DNA of 64,000 nt from Anisakis pegreffii (GCA_035041965.1 JAPYMA010000832.1:1-64000); one strand, 5' to 3'; counted from the first letter of the stretch, positions 1 through 15,175 are shown. Numbers and translations: made by a program. The notes: generated by a model from the sequence alone, not told the origin.

Positions 1-723
1 AATCATCCAGTTTGATTGATGCATCCTTTCAACAATTAATAAACAATTTGATAATAATGATACTTCGTAACGATACAATAACACCGAAAAACTCAAAATC
101 TCTCATGTCACAGGGACTGTCTCACTCCTATCTTCCTTCACTCAAAATCCACCATACTTCGCCAGAAAATCCAAGAAGAGCAGCAATCTCGCTGACCTAT
201 TCAAACTGTAATTCTTAACTGAACTCATTGATCCTAAGCTCAATCTGAACTTCCCTTCCGAATCTCTGATTCTCGAATGGCATTAATATCAGTGCTTGGA
301 TCTAATAGTCTTAGCCAAACCAAGTTCATTTGAATTTATGCTTCAACGGTTCAGTTAGAAATATGGATAAAGTTCGGCAGTGCTCTTCACATATGTTCTA
401 TTCACGGTCCAATTAAAATTATGAGTATATCAGACCAAGCAATGCAACCAAGATTCCTAATAGAAGTAATATATTACCGTTTGAACAAAGCACGATTATT
501 CGTCTTCCTGTATATGCTGTATATCTACATTCTCTTCACCATGTTCTACAAACTTGCATGAAAATGATGAAAAACAAATTTATGAAGTCATTCTAGCGAG
601 TTATTCAAAAGAAAACGGTGTGAATAAAGAATGATATCTGAGAAGTTATATCAAATAATACTTATAATAGCGCAATTATCAATATTTCACCCGAATCTAA
701 CGGAATCAAGTTTAAAACAGTAA

Positions 724-844
724 AATTAGAAATAATTACGATGATGTGCAACGTTTTGGAATATCTTTTTTAGTGATTCAAAAAGATTTCCTTTAAGATG
801 GTATAACGCCGAAGCGTTGCACATCACCGTTATTATTTCTAATT
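724..844. repeat. Foldback/MITE-like element with 30-bp inverted ends
   Basis: The left arm 724-753 and right arm 815-844 are near-perfect inverted repeats (two mismatches in 30 bp; both contain GATGTGCAACG or its complement). Inside them a second inverted pair, around ATATCTTTTT and AAAAAGATTT, extends the hairpin towards a small loop near 770-780. No convincing target-site duplication is visible. The size and structure fit a foldback or miniature inverted-repeat element; a long RNA hairpin is the alternative. Confidence 0.65.
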
Positions 845-2217
845 GCGCAATGAATAATTTGTCAGCAACACTACTTTACGTTCCGAATCACCTATTACTG
901 CCATGCGCCTTACAAATGGGGAAAGCTTCCATCGATAAAGTTCAAAAGAATACGTTACTATAAAAGAATACCAGCTTAATGATAAAAGTACTCATTCAAA
1001 TAAATGATAGCAATATAGCAGTCACTTATTCATATCAACAATATGTGAATATATATTAGCCTCATAGCTAACTATTATTGCCACAATTAAAAGGTCATCA
1101 TTATTATTATTATTGTTACTATTGTCATCATCACTATTATTATTATCGATATTAGTGCGAGTGCTCTAAATACAACTAAGAACAACTACAACTACAAATA
1201 ATACAGCATGGTAAACATTGGAATAAGCTAACAAAAGTGTCAAATAATCTACTTTCTAAATGCATTTGCGTATTTCCATTTGATCATTTCGACTCCAGCT
1301 CTTATCGCATCTCATCATCTCATTTAATTTCGTCTCATCCCGTGTCAATATCGTCCTCATCTTAATGTCAACTACTACAAGACATTTACATTTACAAATA
1401 CACATTATAACTACATCTCATCAAATAACACACCAATGAATAAATTTATATGTTAAGAGCAAACCTTAACTTACATTCTTAATGCTAATATCAAAATAAA
1501 GATTCACACATCCAACTGAATTCATGTATCGAATCATCGTTCTCTTATGCACAGTCGAATGCAAATCAACATTCACTATTATCCAATGAATTCAGCTGTG
1601 TGTATTTAATCGCTTACGGATACGATATGTATCATTGAATGTTTTCATAAGATAATAGCATCAATTCATTGTCGCATACTTATGACGAATACGATAAATG
1701 ATAACGAAACTCTTTTTGCGTTCAAGTGGAACGCTGAAAGTTTCATTTGAAAAAAGGAAGCATGAAAATTTTACGAAAGGACTCAACAGTGAGTGCTGAA
1801 TTGAACAGAATAAGTTACGAACACAATATTATCATCTGATTATTATCATCACTATCATTCGCTTTGCTTCTACTAGATCATCATCCCTAATATTGTTACT
1901 ATCAAGAGTAATACTGAACACTCTCATGACCAGTTGCTAACATAAATCACAACCTCTGAGAACAGATAATAAACAGTAATATGAGTGGTTACATAAAATA
2001 CTAAACTATTGATTCGGTGCGGTTTGTTTAGTTCACAACGAATTTGAAAATTCATTTTGAAATATTATGAAAGCGTTGGTTTTTTTCTCTCATAATAAAG
2101 ATAAATTAAAAAACTTATCCGAACATGATGTCAAAAGTTCAGAATAGACAATATTTTCGAATAGGTATTGCTTGAGTTAACACAACGAAGACGACGTGAT
2201 TGAGGAGAAGCTGTGCG

Positions 2218-2272
2218 TTGTCGAGAACGTATGCGATGGAATGCAACGAGACATGGTCCGCGTTCTCGACAA
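2218..2272. repeat. 12-bp perfect inverted repeat, 31-nt spacer
   Basis: TTGTCGAGAACG (2218-2229) is exactly mirrored by CGTTCTCGACAA (2261-2272). It sits in a GC-richer patch that also reads as coding-like on the plus strand, so the inverted repeat may be incidental. Confidence 0.5.
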
Positions 2273-3044
2273 AGAATACGAACCGCTGATGATGAAAAGT
2301 TGTTTTTAGGTTGTGGATGACTGGATGGATAGCTGGATATATCTTACGTAAATACATATTCGAAATATTCAATATTTAAACATACGTATAAACGCCTCAA
2401 ATTTGAAGATACACATCCAACTGATATCACAACATTAAATAAGCTCAATGTTTATGAATTCAAGCACGATGGATACGATGCCATTGTACTAATAATACGA
2501 ATGATATTCACGATGACTTTTATAAGAACAATCTTATTAATACTAATACTACTACTAATAATAAGCATAATAATAATAACAATAGTAATAGTAATCTAGC
2601 ATTAATAATAACCAAGTCAAAGGTCAGACTAATTAAGAGTCTGTTTTGATCGACAGAATTGTTGAAAACAACTAATAAACTATACCATAAGCTAAGTACA
2701 ACTATCTATTATATTACTTAACTATCATTAATATCACTCATTAATACTAGCTATCTAACTATTATTATTACTATACTAACTATACTAACTATCTATATTA
2801 TCATTAATACTATTATTACTTTAACCGCTACTCATTAATACTCATGCATTACTTAAGTAAAACATTTGCTAGCGACATTCTATTCTCACACTTCAACTTG
2901 GGCATATACAAATTAATATGTTCGCAATATGCTGCCATACCATAAACATCTACATTATTCATTGTACATAAATACAAGCAAATAAACGTTTCTATTAAGT
3001 ATACACAATGTATGTATATACAAATTCAATAATTTATCTCGGTG

Positions 3045-3062
3045 ATCCATCCATCCATCCAT
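3045..3062 (+). repeat. (ATCC)n microsatellite
   Basis: Short uninterrupted run of ATCC/CCAT units. Confidence 0.8.
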
Positions 3063-4568
3063 CGCAACAAAAATACACATCGATCTCCTACTGTGAACAA
3101 GACAAATGATGTGGGCATTGTGTGTGTGATGTAAAATAAGATAGATATAAACTGATCCAGTGATGTTTTCTTGGTTTATTTGCTTAATTGATATTTAATA
3201 CATACTTCATCATTTCATCTTCTTTGCATTCATCACCACCAACACAATACAACAACCGAATGCAACAACGCTCAACATCCATCAGAACAACGCTCTCGTG
3301 TAAAAACGTTGAAAAATGAAAATTTTCAACTGGTTTAAGCCGAAAACTTCAGCCTTAACTTAAATAAAACCTGGCTTCTGGTGAATCTTTCACCTTAGCT
3401 TTAAATTGAGTAGGTCAGACATGCGCTACTTTAAAGCTTCGATGGACACTACCCTATTCGGCAATATTCAGCACATTGTTCCTATTCAATTTTTGACTTT
3501 TTTCCGAAACATTCCATACAACATATTACTAGTAATGCACTTGATAGCAGTAATATGTACGAATATTATTGATATAAGTGGCTGTAAGTAGAATATAAGT
3601 AATATTAATATAAGTGTTTGGTAAGAGTAACAATGCGATCGATGCTTCTAGGAATCAGGGGATAGACTTAAGAGAAAATGAGGGTTTTGGCTGAAATTCA
3701 CTGATTCAATGAGTCAATTCAACAGTATCAAGTGATTGGATATTAAGTAGCGAGGGCGGAATTAATCTTTTGAACGAGTGACACGTTTAATCGACAACTG
3801 AATTGAGATTACGGTAATGAAACTTGCGCATTCGCATATGGATACGTAAGGCTACATATATGCACATCCATATATCTACTATGTCCTTGAATTCTTTGAA
3901 GATTTCATTAGACAGGCAGACAGATGATTGAGAAGCGTTGTTCCGTCCTTAATTAGAACTGACTTGAATAGGCAAACTATCATTATAACTTGTGCTGTAT
4001 TTATAACAACTGAATGCTTTAATTATCGTTGCGTTCGAAACTATCATTTCAACTGCTGAATTATTACTAGCAATAATACACTATTCGCCATCTTATGATA
4101 CTATAAGATCAGTACACGCGTACAAATATAATTGGAAAGCAGTGGAAAAAACACGTAATTTCAATGTGCAGTAACATTTTTATAATAACTATTACACTGC
4201 ATTCGTTGAATCTTTATAGTGCGTAAAAAGGTGACGATAAAAAAGGTGAATCAATTGAATTCTTAGCTTTTCGGTTAGCCATACTCTCCGAAAGATTTTT
4301 AGTAGACGAATTTGAGAAGTTCCTACCACAAGTACCACATATTTCGCGATCTTCGAATACTAGCACAGATACAAATTTCAGTCTCAAAATTCTCTTAAAA
4401 GACAAAACATTTAAATTCTCAACCAGTATAAACATCATGAAAATTTATTTCATCGCCTCAATAAGCTGCCCTTACTTAGTGATGATACTATGCTTGTTCA
4501 TATGCTCGAGTAATAGGATCAAACCGATATTCAGTGACAAACCGTCAGATTAACTCGACTTAGGCACG

Positions 4569-4657
4569 ACTAAAGACGACCTTCGCCTTCTGGCTGATGA
4601 AGGCGATGACGGTCAGATCACTTGTTATAGTGCCGAAATAAATAAACAAATAAATAA
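4569..4657 (+). repeat. Possible retroposon 3' end: GC-rich hairpin followed by A-rich tail
   Basis: A hairpin with arms TCGCCTTC (4583-4590) and GAAGGCGA (4599-4606), extended by GACC/GGTC at 4578-4581 and 4611-4614, is followed by an AAATAAATAAACAAATAAATAA-type tail at 4636-4657. A compact stem then an A-rich short-period tail is typical of LINE/SINE 3' ends. No coding remnant of a reverse transcriptase is visible upstream. Confidence 0.35.
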
Positions 4658-7600
4658 CCAACGATGAATAACTAATTGTGATAGACTGACCGCCGTGAAC
4701 TGTTTACACCACCAATTTTAATCGCTCTGGTTTAAATGAGCGGATGAATATACATAAATACCACAGTTTCTCTTAAATATACCGCAATATCGAATAGTCT
4801 AAACAATTAAATGAACTTGCCCTCAAATATAATTTCAATTGACTGACTTGTAAACTTCAAAGAATGATTGATTGATTTTACACCGAATATTATGACATTA
4901 TTATGAACGATTAGGGACATGAGGAAGCAAGTCAAATTAGAGGTATTGTAGTTCCTATGTGCTTGATTCAGATCAAAGTTAAGGATCATCAGAAACAAGT
5001 TATAATTGTGTTCATTCATTTTTCATATGAGCATCTTCTTGATACTATAATTATATTGTCAATAATAATAATAATATCATTACTATTATCTCGTTACACT
5101 ATTACATTATTGGTAAATTATTCTATTACATCATTATTCACGTATTATTATTACAAGAAGTTCTGTATTTCTAAAAGATGGTCAATTACATTTGAGCAAT
5201 TAAAGTGACTCCATTAAACTGGCTCAAATGTATGAAATCAAAGGAAGTGAATGTGTAATGCCGCATCATTTTCATATCATAACAGTGAAAATTCTAACAT
5301 GACAACGTTAACTGATGAATTCTACTGTACGGCCAATACAGAATAAATCTGCAATCTCAATCCTATCCACGATTGAAATCAAAGCAACTTAGCATCTAAA
5401 ATCGTCTCGTTAGCATATGACCTCAAAAAATTTATCCGACAGAGTGCAATCAGACTGATTTGTTGGTGAAAAACAACTCAAGTTTAAATCGTAATCAATC
5501 AAAAGAAATCAATACGAATGATTGAATGAATCAAACTGACTACTGGATTGATCAACTAATAAATTCTCTATTCAATAAAGCAACATTCTCGCCAGTAATC
5601 TCGACCGACCCTAATCTTGATCTTAATCCACACTCATCCACCCACATCCATCTATGAATCGAATAACCTAACGCCAGCCAAACAACACACTATCAACCAA
5701 TCGAACAACACGCCATCAAACGATACAAACCAACATAAATATAAACACATCTGTAACTCATTAAATATGTACACTACATTCATTTCGTTTATTATTTAAT
5801 CGTTTGATCTGTTTTGATTTGATTTCATTTCATTTCATTGCACAGTTCAGCCCTCCATCGAAATCTCTAAACTGTTTTGTCTTCGTCTATCCTCAACTAT
5901 AACTTCTTCTTAAATTTATAAATAAGTTGTAAACTAACACATCAAAACGATAAAAACATTACATACGTGTATTGCTTGTATGCAATAATCAGCTAACTTC
6001 TTCAAACGAATGAATAAAACACGTAAGCGAAAAGAGTACGAACAGCAATGTTCAATGAAATTCTTTTCGCTATCATTATCATTGCTCTTATCAACTTCTT
6101 ATTACAATCCACATCACTATTTAATCTGCTGACTCAATTCGTTCTTGTTTATTCATTTAAATCGTGCCTTTCATCAACGGAACATTTCCCTGAGTTCAAC
6201 TGCTTTATCATTTACAAACGTATTAATTGGTCTTTTTCGTTACCGCTAATCATTTATAGTGAAGTTCAAAGTTTGCATCAACTTATGAACAATTATAAAC
6301 GAACATAACGTATTTTCCTGTCTATCAAATTCAATGGGCAAAACGGATGGTTTGAAAACGGACTACTTAATCGAAGATGCGGTTTTGGAACGAAGACCAT
6401 TTCAGTCACTACTGTATTCGCTATATCCATCTTACGGATCATACATATTCACAAGCTCACAAGCAAGCTCATATAACAAATTTGAGAAGCGATTCAAAAA
6501 TGCTGTATGGTGAACAGACCAAAATCGCTTATCAATCATTGATAACCTAATCAATTCTTTGCCAGGCCAGTCTTTTTGATATTCAGCCGAATTTCTCATC
6601 CAAATTTATGCCTCTCTATTGAGCACATACCTAATTGCCATCCCACACACGTCTTAATGATTTTTAAGTTCAATACACACACAGAGATAAATATCTCAAT
6701 TTCTTTTTGTACTTGAAACGATTCATTGAGAAAAAATGCCTGAATTTATTTCTCAAAGTAAACAAATTGTGCCGAAAAAAAAATTCAAGATTGTGAGGAG
6801 AAATGCTTTTGACTTCAATAAGATCTTATGGAATTAAAATCTAGATTGATGCGAAATCGTTTGTGATTAATAGGAAATGAGAGCGACTGAGTGAGGAGTG
6901 CATTATCAAATCGTCGTTAAACAATACTAATGAAAGTAATTTAAGCTATCTATCCAAGTGGATAAATACCATTCGAGCACAGTTCAATTAAGTGAAATCT
7001 TACGATTTTTACGTTTCAAATATCTCATCGATACATTTCGAAAGCTGTGCGCTTTATTGACCGGTAATGCATTTAGACAAGAATTCTGAATATCAGACAA
7101 ATCAGTTCGTATTCAAAATTCAAAAAGACTTCATTTATGTTTCAGAGGCATGTAAATAAATACAAAATATGCACAGATATAGGATAATGATGACAATATT
7201 ATTGCGAATAACTTTTGATTTTGAACCGATATCATCGAGTCTATATGCACTGAAGAAACACATTTGTTTGTTTGTGCGGTATGCGGGAGATGAAGACAAA
7301 TCAAATGAGGACCGAATGGCCATTATAATCGTCAAATATAAACGATTATAAACAGAAGAATTAAATGAATGAATCCTTTCAATATTATTATATAAATAAA
7401 TCCTTTGATGTTCCAAATGGCTGATCGCATCAAACTTACGAATAAGTAATCAGCGATAAATGAATAAATAAATAAATATTTAAATCAAAACCAACCACAT
7501 TCAATTAGCAAAGAAAATTTATGCAACATTTAGCTACGAATCGCACTTCGTTTACAAATCTCAACGGCTGCCTATGTTTATCCTCACAATCAGTACGCTC

Positions 7601-9590
7601 GCTCACTTGATTTACAATGAATGACTGACCATATTGTATTGTACGTTATCAAACAAGCATCATGCACTATACATCATCAGACCATGCATTCATGCATAGC
7701 AAACAGTAAGAATCGTACAGTATATCCACCATCCATACAGTAGTACAAACGAAATGCTCCTCAATCACTAACTTTAACTAATCACTGATCGATTATTGCT
7801 ACGATATCATTCTAATCAGCTCATATCACTGGTATTATTCTTACCAGTGTTATACTATCATTTGCTTCATTCTCTTCACTGTTGTGGTCATTATCAAAAC
7901 GTCATTCATTAAATCAACCATTCATCATATTTGCACGCAATAAGGCGTTAAACATTCACTGTCATTGCAGCCAGCCAGTGTAAACTCCGTATCGGAATAA
8001 ATTTTGTTCGAGCGATGACCCTCAGAACAACTCATCATTATCCTCTCCATCAGTAATCTTTCTTCTTAACACTCACACTGAACAAGTGTATTTGTGATCA
8101 TCAAGTTCAGTCTTCTCGTCGAGAGTTAACACTAGTCTAAGCATAAGCGCATCACTCCAAGCAATATCTCAAATTCATCTGGCTCAATCAGCTTAATCAA
8201 CTCAGCTCAACAGATCAGATCAGTTGTTGATAAATGAATGGAAGACGGAAAAAACGAGGCAGCAGAGTAGAATAATGAGTGTATCACACATTATTGACAG
8301 ATTGTTGTCGTATAAACAAATTCAATCGGTTGATTTCGATGTTTCGATTATTTATCTCATTCCACTGCTAAATTTATAAATGTCTAAATGATTTGTTGAA
8401 TAAATATTCGATTTGCGTGTAACATTTAAGAGAACTTCGATTCTCAGTTAATTCCTAGCACAATCTCAAATCATTACAATCGATAGCCATTCAGGATAAT
8501 GAGATAAACCAAAGCGTTGTCTTCTATCAATTAATGATTTACATTTTTCAAAAAATATTGATCTTTTAATGATCGATTTGCATTTGTACCGTTGGCTTTA
8601 CGCTAGCTAGTTCAACTTCAAAACGAATAAAGATAATAGCATTTTTCAATGAGACTTAATCAGTAAGACCTATAAGACTTATAGATGAATAGTTAAAGAT
8701 GAAATGAATGCTTAAAGATTTATTCTAAAGAAATTCAAATGATAAATTACGGTTAACAACAGAGGAGGTATAAGGAGTTTTGTCTCATTTAACTGATTAA
8801 AGACGAATTTCACAACAAATTCGTCTCAAAACTACCGATGGATAAAATTAGCATCATGCTCTATGCACTTAGATTGTCACTTATCAGATATGCTTGCGGT
8901 GAGGCTGGATTAAAGTGGCTTAACTGGATTAATAAAACTAACAACTGATGTTGATTGTTATTTATCAATTTCGAACTGAAAATAGATTAACTGTAAGTAA
9001 CTCAAGTAATCTGGGCCAAGGTAACATTCCATCATCTTATTCAAGTCTCTCATTAAAGCTGGTGTCTTCCCGGACATTACCATCACCATTCCTCACACAC
9101 ATTGATAGCCAAAAGATGCGGGGATAATGAAACAAATCTAATCGCAAAATTTTGCGGCAGAGACGCTGATGGCGCTGAACTGAATTCCAAATCAATCGCC
9201 TGCTAATGAATGGCAACGAAAGTAATATCTTCAAAAATTGAATCAATACAACCACTTTGAAATGAAACGTAGCAAAAGTGGATGAAACTAAAGCAAAAAC
9301 GCAACACAATAACGTCATATTCGCTGCTCACAATAACAAAACTAACCAACCAAGATAATCATATAAACAATAATAATAACAACAACAATACCAACATAAT
9401 TATGGCAGCAATAAATAATTCTAACTTTGAACTGACCCTCAACCCAACTCAACCCGTAAATTTCCAAATTTAACAAAACATCCACCAAAAAAAAACAACT
9501 GGTCTCATCAACAAACAAACAACTGCATAAAGTAAATGTATTAGATATAGCCACAAAATGACACCATCCACTTCTTCTGACCAATTACAA

Positions 9591-9608
9591 CCAACCAACC
9601 AACCAACC
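9591..9608 (+). repeat. (CCAA)n microsatellite
   Basis: Four and a half uninterrupted CCAA units. Confidence 0.85.
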
Positions 9609-10689
9609 AGCACACACAACAAGATCACATCACAACAACACTATAACATCAAACCAATCAGCAGCACTACTAAAAGACAGTTAATTAAAACTCTTCACAA
9701 ATGATGATTAAATTTTATATTAAAGTGATACACACACAACAACTGATTTTGTGACGACGATGGCGATTGGTTTGGTTTGTTGATATTGATGAAATGTGAA
9801 GTGAACAAACGAAATGGGATAATGATGTAACGCAGCACAACATTTTACGTATAAATATAAATTTGTGTACTAAATATTTTTCAGTGTGTTTCAGATATAA
9901 ATTTATCCATCATCGTCATCAGCAATATCTATCGATCTATCAATAATATTCCTAAAGTATTGCCTGCTATCAAAAGTGGGATGTGCCTATCAACATTTTA
10001 ATGACAGTTGCTTGTTGATATCATCAGTCTTAGTTCTGATCTTCTTTATATCGTCATTACCATCATCATCATCACCAACCATTCCAGAGACTCATCACTC
10101 TACAAACTAATAATGTTTTTGAGAAGACTGACGACGCACAATAAATCGACGAATTGCTGCTGATAAATTAGAACATAAGGGAAGAGAGAAAATACATTTT
10201 ATACCGACTTCTTTAAAAAATTTGTTTTCATATGATTCAGTCGTATTAATATGGTTTACTCAGAGATTCGATTTAATCTCTAACTGATAATTCTATGAGT
10301 CAGTTCAGAAGGGGATATCATGAATACTTAATAAAATAGATCATGAATAATAATGAGAATAAGAAACTGATAATCGATACTGATAACGATAAGAACAATT
10401 ATGATAACGTATTCAAATCATTTTAACAGTGATCAGATCGTAATCACAACCGTAACAATGGCTGATGCGAAAATAACGTTGGGTTATTGCTCTCTTCCGA
10501 AAGTCACTGGTTTTGTTAAAGCAGTCCTTTTTGCGTTCATCTTTCTTGGTCGTGTCTTTTCTTAAGACTAATGGACTGTGTTGGCCAAATAACATCATCT
10601 GAACGACTTAACTAGCTCGTTTGTATTGTTTCTTGGAGTAGAGTTTATTAGCAGAGAGTAGAGCTTGCTTACACATACGCGCACAATTG

Positions 10690-10710
10690 GTCGTCGTCGT
10701 CGTCGTCGTC
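10690..10710 (+). repeat. (GTC)7 microsatellite
   Basis: Seven uninterrupted GTC triplets, a GC-rich repeat in AT-rich sequence; not in an identified reading frame. Confidence 0.9.
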
Positions 10711-13700
10711 TATTACCACAAATAAACACAGTCCATATTATCCATCTATCGCACCAATGAATTTATACGTAATAATAACATTCGATTAGAGGTTATAAAG
10801 TGCAATTGCGCAATCAACATTATAACTGCTAATCAACATCCGAGCAACAATAATCCCATTTCAAAAATAAGTTCACTTCGTATGCGCATCTGAATGCGCA
10901 CATAAATTAGCACAGATTTAAATATCTTTAAACTGAAAGTGAGTTGCTCAATAAATGTGATATTTTTATGTTGGCCAATTTCCTACAAAACCAGCTAGAA
11001 CTGAACAATTTCGAGTTGTTCTTATCTGTTACAAAGCAATTGCTCAGCAGCATATCATTATTATCATTACTTGCTATTAATACTACTGATACAGTGATCG
11101 TCACTACTATCGTTTTTACTATCACCACTCACTACCCTTATTGCTGATCTTATCACCTTCTTGGTATCGCTGGCATCCACATACTCGCATACGCAATACC
11201 TCATAAACACTCATTAATACTGCTGAAAGGTGATGACCGTCAAAATCAGTTGAAGTGCTTGAAGAATGCGTTGAACTCTTCGAATATGTCTTCTATTTCT
11301 CATATTACAATACTCCTCAAATAACTGCCACAATGTTTCTAGTTATGATACCTTATTGCTGCCCTATTAATTGATCAAAATTTTTTCGTTGAAGGTTTAA
11401 AATTCTGAGCATTTCATCATAAGTTTACTGTTTCAAAATGCACGTTGATATCAACTGTGCGATGAGGATGATGGGGATAATGCAAATACATATTCGATCA
11501 GCAGCTCATTCGCCAGCAAAATAACCAGACAATAAGTGCAAAAAAATAGACGGAGTATTATTTGATGAGTAGATATGTATTTTATATGCTACGTAAATGA
11601 TTAAACAAATAATGGAAGATTGATGTATAATAATAAGAATTTGAAGTGGATCGCGAAAAAAACCAACTTGATGATTTTGAAGGGAAGCAATCGCATTGTA
11701 TACTGATAAGACTATTTTTTTGATAGATTGCAAAAAAATTCACTCATCTCGTAAAAGCACACGAAAATAAAAGTAAAATTCCAGACAATGATGGCTTCAT
11801 AAGATTTACACTTATAGAGCAGCTTTCTACTTATAGAGTATACACTGGATTTATGATATCTGTATTTATTGGTGATAATAATTATTATCATATCGCATGT
11901 AATGGTTTGCAGATTGACTCGAGATGATCGAATCGAGATATTTGTGAGATGCACAAAATGAAACAGCAGCAGCCGTTCAAGTGCTCATCAGTTGATTAGT
12001 TTAACGAGATTGAGTTAAATTTAGAATCGACACTGATCCTGACTAGAAGAAGAATGCAGAAGTTTGATGTGAATTGACGATATGTTATGAATGAATGATA
12101 AGAGATCCAATTACAGTTTATATATCCAATAATATATCCTATTTATATCCGTCCGTCCATCTAGTCATATTCCGTGCGTTCGTTCATATCTGTTATCTTC
12201 AACGCATCATCATCGCTTCCTTCATTCATCATATCACCAACAGCTTCATCATTTCATTTCATTCCTTCTGTTGTATCATAATATCTTATGGCACATTACA
12301 TAATACATTAACGCATATCATCTTATTATAGCTCTTATAATATTACATTCTACCGATCGCTTCAATAATCAGTTTAATACAATTGTCATCTAGCAATCAT
12401 ATACAATCATCTCAACGCAATGCTCTTTTCGGGGATTTATTCATCTGCTTGAAAGGCACTGACTAGTATAGAACGAAATTTGAAAGTTTGCACTGAAATT
12501 AAGGTAATGTTCCTCCCCCCCCTCCATTTTGATTCTTTATTAAGGTAATATCTTTGACGGTAATTTCAAAATCAAAATCGCTTAACATATATGTGGCTGC
12601 TATAAGAAGTTTTAGACACAAGATCAGTCAAAACTGGGATTCATTCAATACATTGTAAGGAATTTGATTTGAATCGAGTAAATCACTTGATTTCGAGGCC
12701 AAATTCCCCAGCTAAGCAGCATTTGAAACCGTGTTTTACTCACTGATAATCAAGTGTTCAACTGGTGTTATCACTGTGTTATTACTGTGATTATTATTAT
12801 CGCCCATAGCATTATCAATACCACTATCAGTACCATTCGTACTGTTATGATAGGTATTGCAACTGAATGCTCAATTTCTTCCTCAAAACAAACGCTAGAC
12901 ATTTCAAAAAATTGAACAGCAACTTCAAATCTAGTGAATTAACCATCAATTTTACACGACAACGAATCAAAACCAAATTCTACACACCATCCTTCAAAAT
13001 CAGTTGATGTCGTTGAATAATTTCAGTTCACTTACTGATATTAGTCTCACGTAATCGTTCTACATCAGTGACTGATAAACAATCATAGAGATATTACCTA
13101 TTTTAATGACAACGATATAATACTAGTGATAGTACTGATAACAACAATCCTGACAATAATAAAAGCAGTACTGACGATAATAATAATAACAACAATAATA
13201 ACAATAATAATGATAGTAATGATAGTAGTAGTATTGGTATTGATAACGACACTAATGAATATGCGTACATTCAGTATACCAAATAAACACCAAGAAAATG
13301 CTGTTTCAAACAGTACGGGTCTCAGTTCAACCGTTCAATTATTTGGCTAGTTAGGAACTTAGGAACGGCGTCAATTTGATGCAAAAAACATTTATGGAAA
13401 ACGAATGTGAACAATTAAATTCTCATCAAGCTCGAATTAAAGTGCATCTTAATGGCTGCTGCTGAACTGGAATGAAGACTTACTGCAAAAAACCGTCCCA
13501 TCGAAAATAGCTGTGTTTTCGATTTCTTACTCAACACGAAAAACTGCACGAAACGTCCAAAAATCAAGTTCGGTTTTGACGACAAAAGAACAGTTTATAT
13601 AAACGGCATCAAACCAATTTTAAGACAGCATCAACGAGTATATTCATGCCCTGCTATTCAAAACTTAATTTGACCATTATCAGCAGCCAACGTAATCATC

Positions 13701-15009
13701 AAGCACTCAAAATATGCGCATCTCAATTCAAAATCAATCAACCTGTAATCAATTCCTTACATGCAACTATCAATTATGAACTTAGTCACTTATTATTCCA
13801 ATAAATATAACGGTAATTTTCTTTGCAAATTCTCCTCCTTCAATCAAATTCACCACCAAAAACACCTCAAAATCAAATATTCGTATTCTCTCAAGCAAAG
13901 TTTTGTAAAGAAGCTCAAACGCGATGTGAACACACCAACTCTTCAGTTTCAAACATATGCAAAGTTGCTCGTAAGCACAACAGAACTGACTGATGCAGTC
14001 GCACGTTGTAAGAAGACAAAATCGCACAGTTCTTAAATCTTTAAGAACTGAGAAACTTTCATAAAATGTACAGAATAATTCGGACGAACAACAGGTTTAA
14101 AGTAATTACTTACGGATATAAACATTCAAAAAATTATTCTTACAATTAGTTTCAAGAGTAAAACTGAATGCAAGTAAGAGTAAAATTCAATGTTGAAGTC
14201 GTACTAATAAATGCGGAATTCAAATGGAATGTAATGCATTCAAAAAACAGCACTAGTCACTAGATAAATGATTGATAAAAACAGCTGAATAAATAAATAT
14301 TGTTTCAAATTATGAATGAATAATGAATACTCTCTTGCTCATTCCATATTCCATTCACAGTTTGCAGATTCCCATTGACCACATCGTATTCAAGATCAGC
14401 ATCATACTAACATCCCAAGTTAGTACACAATATTTTTTGCAACCTGTTATTTTCGAATCAAACATAAATTAGAGAAAAAAGGCTCAAATTCAAAACTGTC
14501 CTCATCACCAAAAGAACCGGTAGCTTGAATTAATTTTATTGTGTACATTCATACTCATCTCTTACTACCAGTTAGATGCTCCAATGTCATATTTATGGTC
14601 AGTGTTTTATCGTTTCCGAGCCAAACTGCTCGAGATGAAGAGATGATGCTGATCAAAGATAGGTGCGAATGAAACTGCCGTGCACTGATAACAACAGCCA
14701 TGTATTAATAATGATAGCAGTAGCGATCGTAATAAGTGTCATCATCATAACAATAATTGATATTAATGGATCGCAATGTTTTATGTTACGTACAAACACC
14801 AATTCAGTAACGTTATCTGATCTGTTCTGTTCGATCGACAAGAGATGTTCATTTGAGATTACTTAACAACTATTATGTTATTGCGCACAAACTTCTTTAC
14901 ATTCCAGTTATAATTCGTTCGAAATTCAATTTTAATTCAATTTGATTTGTCAATATTATTGCTCTCATTCCTTTCCAAATTTTATTACTTCTTATTACCA
15001 TTAAACTTA

Positions 15010-15175
15010 TCATTAATATTATTGTTGCTATTATTGCTATTATCATATTATTACTGATAGCATTATTGTTATTGTTATTATTCTCATTCTTATTATTCTT
15101 ATCATTATTATCACTATCCTTATCATTACCGTTACTGCTGTCATTATCAATATTCTTACTATTTCTATTATTACA
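15010..15175. repeat. Degenerate ATT/ATC triplet tract
   Basis: Long imperfect ATT-type tract. On the minus strand it gives an Asn/Ser/Asp-rich open frame, which is an artefact of the triplet period. Confidence 0.8.

Noticed and set aside
7135..7416. 93-codon minus-strand frame with an antisense partner
   Set aside because: Open on both strands, no domain, local composition equal to background.
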